A stretch of DNA of 64,000 nucleotides from Triticum aestivum (Eukaryota > Streptophyta > Magnoliopsida > Poales > Poaceae). The stretch lies in contig NC_057796.1 in assembly GCF_018294505.1 (NCBI RefSeq), positions 186,272,270 through 186,336,269 on the forward strand. Reading direction: 5' to 3'. A model generated the notes under the pieces. It made no database searches. It saw only the letters and a program-made list of their open reading frames with translations, and had not been told where the DNA came from. The position numbers and the translations under genes are program-made. Of the stretch, positions 58,501-64,000 are shown piece after piece. Numbering within the stretch: position 1 is the stretch's first letter; every line of letters begins with the position of its first letter.

Positions 58501-59213
58501 CTTAATAAAACACACCCTTCCAAGTGCCAGATACAACCCGGTGATCGCTCTCTAACAGGGCGACGAGGAGGGGATCGCCGGGTAGGATTATGCTATGCGA
58601 TGCTACTTGGTGAACTTACCATCTACTCTCTTCTACATGCTGCAAGATGGAGGTGGCCAGAAGCGTAGTCTTCGACAGGATTAGCTATCCCCATATTATT
58701 CTGGCATTCTGCAGTTCAGTCCACCGATATGTCCTTTTACACATATACCCATGCATATGTAGTGTAGATCCTTGCTTGCGAGTACTTTGGATGAGTACTC
58801 ACGGTTGCTTTTCTCCCTCTTTGTCCCTCTCTATACCTGGTTGTCGCAATCAGATGCTGGAGTCAAGGAGCTAGAGATCCCGAGGATGATTCTACATGGA
58901 GTTCGGCTTCGAGGATTAGTTAGGAGGTCCCAGGCAGGAGGCCTGGCCTCTTCGATCGTTGCTACTTTTGTGCTAGCCTTCTTAAGGCAAACTTGTTTAA
59001 CTTATGTCTGTACTCAGATATTGTTGCTTCCGCTGACTCGTCTATGGTCGAGCACTTGTATTCGAGCCCTCGAGGCCCCTGGCTTGTATTATGATGCTTG
59101 TATGACTTATTTATATTGTAGAGTTGTCTTGTGATATCTTCCCGTGAGTCCCTGATCTTGATCATACACATTTGCGTGCATGATTAGTGTACGATTGAAT
59201 CGGGGGCGTCACA
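55580..59213 (+). repeat. 5' LTR of the LARD-like element
   Basis: 3,634 bp, TGTCACGCCC ... GGGGGCGTCACA. It has an A+T-rich front, a C+G-rich zone at 56,030-56,870 with CCTAACCCTAACCC, a TAATTAATTAA-rich tract at 56,880-57,150, an exon-like acidic segment (57,455-57,528), and an exon-like end from 58,854. Open frames in the C+G zone run on both strands at once and are composition effects. Confidence 0.8.
57455..57528 (+). other. Exon-like segment inside the LARD LTR
   Basis: Preceded by TTCTCTTCGGTAG and ended by CAACCAG|GCAAGC (GC-type donor). One reading gives DDADAPVVNYVTDDPSFLSE, acidic and proline-rich, like a small exon of a gene. Confidence 0.4.
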
Positions 59214-59216
59214 AGT

Positions 59217-59230
59217 TGGTATCAGAGCCA
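59217..59230 (+). promoter_or_regulatory. Primer-binding site (initiator-Met tRNA)
   Basis: TGGTATCAGAGCCA three bases after the LTR end. Confidence 0.85.
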
Positions 59231-62200
59231 ACTGCCTGTAGGAATCCCCCTTCCCACTCCTTGGCCGAAGTCGAGTCTAGACATTGCAAAAACTCTTACT
59301 AACATGGCTGTGTGTCTTACGGGCCCACGTCGCCATTGGGTGGTATTAGGATCTTTTACTCCTTGTCTATACTCTGGGACTCTGATCTCTCTTTCTATTC
59401 GGGTTAAGTGAGTTTTGCTAAATCTAACATTAGGATCTCGTTATCACTTTCACCCGGAGAGCCCCTCATTACTGATGATCGTTTGCTGCCCGTGAAGACC
59501 CTGAAGATACTCCCCGCTGATAACCCGAGAACTTGTGTTCATCGCTTTTGCAATTCCCTTTCATCGATAAACTCCTATGGATAACCACGTATACTCGCCA
59601 TTCATACAATGTTTCCCAGTTGATCTTGCTATTACAAGATACCCCGAAATTCTCTCTGTTGTTCCGAGAATCCTTTGAGCTTACTGCCTTGCTGTTCTTT
59701 GTCACCTGAATACCCCTACGGATAATTCTCGCACTTACCGAGTATCCGCTCATCCCCAGTTGATTCAAGTATTCCACAATAGTCTTCAAAATACTATTCG
59801 ATCTTCCAAAAATCCTCAGGAGCCTATTGCTCTTGAAATTCTTGTTTGCTTGCATTATGGTTAATCCCATAAGTCTCGTAATCTTATTGGCATCTCTTGT
59901 CATTATCATTTTGAGTCCGTTGATTCAATTTGTTGCGAATGCTCGCAATCCCCAATCATATCCTAGAATTCATTCTTCCGGCTCAGACGTCATTTTAAAC
60001 GTGAGCTGGATCTCGACCTATCAAATTGCCATCGATTGTACCCCTAAGCCTACTCAACTTATCCATCCTTGATCAGAGCGTTGCTTCTGAGCCCCTGATT
60101 TGGAAATCATAATTCTTTTGCATATGAACTTTGAGTTAGTCAGTTGTTTCTATAATCAGATCTCCTTGCATTCTTTTTCCTCTGGTTGAGTACCGATGCT
60201 CACATCAGATCCCTTGTGGACCATCGGTTCCTTTGTTGGATTTTATCCGACAGTGTCCTTCATATTGAATAACCTTGTGAGCCTTTCCATGGGTATATAA
60301 TGCCTTTGGAAAATTGTATCATCTGCTTTTGAACAATGCACTTCTTTCGAGCTTGTAATATTTACTCCGAAGTTTGTGGTATATGTTCCTAAGATGCCTT
60401 GATGGGTTGAACCTATGCCTTCCTTAATCTGTGTGAACCCGAAAGTTTTCCAAGGTTCATACTCCTTTGGTACTTCACCAGGTAGGTTTTCGCACTCAAA
60501 TTATTTTTAATAGAGCAGTGAATGAAAGGTTATGCATTGCAGAAGTGGGAGTCGATCTTGAACTTTGCGTTCATGCCCATGGACACGATGTAGATCTTAT
60601 CATTAAAGCTTTTCTTAAATTAATTATTCCCTTGGTATAAGTTCATCTTATATCTGGGATCTGGCCTTTTGCAATCGTGGTTCTGATCATGTTCTCCTTT
60701 AAATACCATTTCTCGTGCAAGTTTAAGCACTTGTCTTCTGCAGAGCAATCCCCTAGTCCAACCTCTACTTTGATCTGTCGTCGAGCATTACCCCCCTGGT
60801 ATCTCGAGATTATCATGGAACTGCATAACCTCTTATGAGTTCTTCATCAAGTATTACTTTCTCACTGATTCCAATTTTTCACGGGCTCTGAGTTATGAAA
60901 CACTTAAAGACATCGATAACTGAACCGAGTCCGCATTACGGTTCAACAACTCTTACTAATATTCTTTACTTACGAGTTTGTACCCGATCATGTCATTCCT
61001 AGCCTGATCGGCTATATCATTATTGTGCTAATTCTTAACTGTGCTACCCGGTCCTTCTTCCCGGAACACAATTTTTGACGCTGAGCTAAGCTTGCGTTGA
61101 TTTCCTTGTCTTATCATTCCACCTCGAACCACAAGCTTGGTTTCGAGTTTGTGTCGTAATCATGGTTCCAATAACCTCTTGCTTCATCATTCCTTTGACT
61201 TGATGTCGTCGATGAGCGATTATATCTTCATGAAACCTCTCGACAAATGTGTCATGATCATCATCAACATTCCGAGCTCCTCAAGGATATCAATTGAATT
61301 CATGATGAGAAATACCATACTTGCCCTCGATGATTTGTGTTATCATCGACCACTCGATTGCCTTCCGTTCAACACAAACTTGTTCGTGTTTGGTGTTATA
61401 CCTTGAGTTCCTTGCTACCCAGCATTGTTCTTCTTTACCTTGGATATTACGACCTTTTATGTCAATAATGTCGTGGGAATTTCACCACCTCTTAAGAATT
61501 CCTGATATAGTAATACTTCTCGCCATCTCCATTCATTTCCAGGTTCACGTGTTGATTCTAACCGGGATGCCAACAGGTGAACTGTGTTGTTTGGATTCTG
61601 CCCTTCTAGCAACCCTATTCCTTTGAAGTTAATGGTCGGCCGTTCATTCTTTGACTATTGATTATTCAATCACCATTCCGACGTTGGTCGTGCAACCCAG
61701 CCCATATTTCGGGTGCACATTTCAACCAATGTTTAACTGTGTATGTTTTCCTCGAGCATACATCATTAAGTCATTCGATCTAGCTAATGTTATCTCCTTG
61801 TTCACATAGTTGTGGAAATCCATCTTTTGGAAATCTCAATGGATTGTCGCTGAGTCAATTAGTCACCTCCTCATCCTCTCGTTGGCTTACTGATGGACTC
61901 TTGTTTTGGAACTCGCTTCCATAGTTCATTTCCCTAGAATCTTACAATGTCGTCTCGTCAATTTGTTTTGCACCTTTTCTTCTCAGGCATCCTGAGTCTG
62001 AGGTATCCAAACACCGATCATATTTGAATCTCGGTCATATATGATGGTTGGAACATTTTTCCAAGAGTTATAACACTGGTCTTTTATGACCCGGTAAGGT
62101 GATGATGCCCAGCACACCTGGCGGGATGACCTGTTGTTATAGTTTCCTTATTAGCAAGGTTATCCATTCTTACATGCGAAAATTGTAAGACTTACTCTAT

Positions 62201-63364
62201 AAGTTGTTCCTGATGGATTACCTAATGACCATGTCAATGCTATCTCGAAGCATGTCTGTGGTGCTCCGATTTCCAATAAGAGCATTTGAAGAACAATGCT
62301 AAATTTTCTTTGTCCATTATCCAAACACCGTTGTATGGGTGATGTCAAGAAATTTCTCTCCCCTTACCTAAAGGGTTTTCTACTTCTATCCAATCATGGA
62401 TATCATGCTCTGCTTACCCTTGGGAAGGATATACCCTTGAAATATGTGTTTAAACACATTTTCCTTTCCATTGTTCTGTTTAATCTGATAATCATATTTG
62501 CCTTTCCATTGGTTGGTTTAACGTTTCTTGTGATCTATATGATCTAAGCAGTAATGTTCTCCTGCTTATGTAAACACCTCGGTATACAATTCTGTCAGTG
62601 AGACCCTGTTTCCACTGTTGATGACATTTCGGTAACCACCGATGGACGAGAACTTTTCCTATTGGTCCGCCTCGTTCAATGAGCAGGAAAATGATTCTCT
62701 TCGTCCCTCACCCCTTGGTACCGACATTGTTACCGACATAACTGATAGGCTATCCTCTGACATACCTTGCTATCTTGACCGTGCAAATGTTAAGCGCCTT
62801 CCTGCTTTTAACCCACATGGTGGGCCCATAACCCACGGTTCCACAAGATCAAAACCTGACTCTCCTGTACACTCTGTTGTCAAGTTATTCCTCGTGCTTG
62901 ACTTTGTATGTAATACAGGGGCAACCTTCCCAGTGATCTATTTTCGTAACAGACGCAATACTTAATCTCGTTGCTCTGGACCCCTTTCTCTCTTGGTTTC
63001 AGACATCGAACCATTACCTATCCATTTGAAACTTCTCATGGTACCTTCTTACTTTGCTCTCGATATCTTCTTAAGTTTCAATTCGAGAGATACTTATGCT
63101 TCTTCCCCCGAGTTAACCGTCTGATGCTCAATCCTGTTAGAATCTGTCCTTATAGAGTTTTCCCCTCTTAACCTTTCGTAAGTACGGTGAAGATCCTGAA
63201 GGAAGGACGGCAACTTCATCATAATGACCTGGAGAAGAGGAATGAAGGCATCAACTTAATGGATCGACCTCTTCGAGAAGAGTAACCAAGGCCGAGAAGA
63301 TCCGTTAGAATTTTGTAGCTACACCTTTCCCCCTTTCACTACCTCTTAAATCTCGGGACGAGAT

Positions 63365-63384
63365 TTCTTGTAGTGGAGGAGAAT
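63365..63384 (+). promoter_or_regulatory. Purine-rich tract before the 3' LTR
   Basis: GTAGTGGAGGAGAAT directly precedes TGTCACGCCC at 63,385. Confidence 0.55.
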
Positions 63385-64000
63385 TGTCACGCCCGGATAA
63401 TTAGGCTACAGTAATCCCACGTCAATGATGCCACGTCACCTTGATTACTGTTGCTAATCTCGCGTTAGTTCAAAACCGGTTCGAATTCAAATTCAAAATC
63501 AAGCAAACAATAAAATATTTTCAAATATTAAAACTAAAATGTTGGGGTGTTGCCGAATAATTCATGAGTAATAATGGTGGAGAAACCAACATTTCTTATA
63601 ATATTTAAATTCAGTAAAATAACCAAAGCTTAGGGCAAAACAATTAATTTAATGCCTTTTATAAAGTTATAATAATATAACTAAATTAGTAGTGTGCCAA
63701 AAATGGCATAGGTAATTATAGTGAAGCAAACACCTTTTTAGAAAATGCCTGAATACATTAAAATGAAATAAAACAGAAAAGAGAAATAAATAAAAGAAAA
63801 TGCAAAACAAAAAAACAAAACAAAACAAAAGAACCACCCCCCCAGGGCCTTGGCCCAGCAGGCCACCAGGCCGGCAGGCTGGCCCAGCAGCCCTCCTGTA
63901 TAACCCCTACCCCCCACCTAGACCTAACCCTAACCCTAACCCGCACACGATCCCCACTCCCCTCCTCTCTCGCTCGATCCCATCTGGATCGGGGCCCCAG
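63385..64000 (+). repeat. 3' LTR of the LARD-like element, partial
   Basis: The first 616 bp of the 3' LTR, cut by the window edge. It is nearly identical to 55,580 onward. The main difference is about 14 extra bases (AATGATGCCACGTC) near 63,427. Confidence 0.85.

Larger units (their letters stand above)
59214..63384 (+). other. Internal region of the LARD-like element, no recognised coding
   Basis: 4,171 bp of T/C-rich text with only short, scattered frames (longest about 107 codons at 62,642-62,965). No gag, protease, reverse transcriptase, RNase H or integrase motif is seen on either strand. The base pattern is uniform along its length, with recurring TTCCTT, CATTC and GATTTC-like words. 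Confidence 0.65.
55580..64000 (+). mobile_element. LARD-like element (family A, copy 2), right end outside the window
   Basis: A 3.6-kb LTR, an initiator-Met primer site, 4.17 kb of internal sequence with no recognisable protein domain, a purine-rich tract and the start of the 3' LTR. Long LTRs with a conserved but non-coding interior define large retrotransposon derivatives, which must borrow enzymes from a relative. It inserted into the LTR of a copy of its own family. Confidence 0.75.

Noticed and set aside
62642..62965. 107-codon frame in the LARD interior as a gag remnant
   Set aside because: No gag core or zinc knuckle text; length is within chance for this composition.

Overview
The window looks like gene-poor chromosome of a large-genome grass, most likely a Triticeae species (wheat, Aegilops or a relative). 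The evidence is nested LTR retrotransposons of familiar Triticeae types, a long satellite array, CACTA-type DNA transposon debris, and only a few decayed host-type genes. I recognise the families by motif and memory; nothing was searched, so family names are lineage-level calls. I found no RNA gene, no CRISPR array and no clearly intact host gene.

Layout. 1-8,156: tandem satellite of ~510-bp monomers of two types (A and B), organised as ~1,020-bp dimers and a ~3,039-bp six-monomer higher-order repeat. 8,157-11,040: a small gene-like island with an alanine-rich coiled-coil gene carrying a frameshift and a three-exon GRF-type zinc-finger pseudogene. 11,041-11,648: repeats resembling a CACTA subterminal region. 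11,649-23,231: the 5' end of a minus-strand Athila-type Ty3/gypsy element (gag piece, tRNA-Asp-type primer site, one LTR). A plus-strand Tekay-type chromovirus (12,640-22,476) with both LTRs has inserted into that LTR. 23,232-25,000: the 3' end of a Copia Sirevirus whose LTR carries about 12 CCGGATGTCCGG-like palindromes. 26,070-28,370: an F-box/FBD-type pseudogene. 29,240-38,600: CACTA debris on the minus strand, including Transposase_24-like (TnpA-like) gene fragments and a tandem array of 30-nt micro-exons.

39,043 to the end is a deep nest. A minus-strand Athila 3' end (39,043-41,693) is cut by a long-LTR element (family A, copy 1: 41,694-42,686 and 55,362-55,579). That LTR was entered by a minus-strand Tat-lineage gypsy element (42,687-55,356), which has a gag remnant, no recognisable pol, and an antisense spliced Transposase_28-like gene. 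The Tat element was entered by a 4.2-kb solo LTR (48,063-52,257) with a perfect target duplication. Finally a second family-A element (55,580 to beyond 64,000) sits in the first; it has a 3.6-kb LTR and a 4.2-kb internal region with no protein domain I recognise, so it resembles a LARD (large retrotransposon derivative).

Two observations stand out most. One is the micro-exon array at 34.65-35.34 kb, where five tandem ~115-bp units each keep AG and GT splice signals around a 30-nt, phase-0 exon. The other is that the long LTRs of three different families each contain an exon-like segment ending in AG|GCAAG, suggesting a shared gene-like, intron-bearing LTR architecture.
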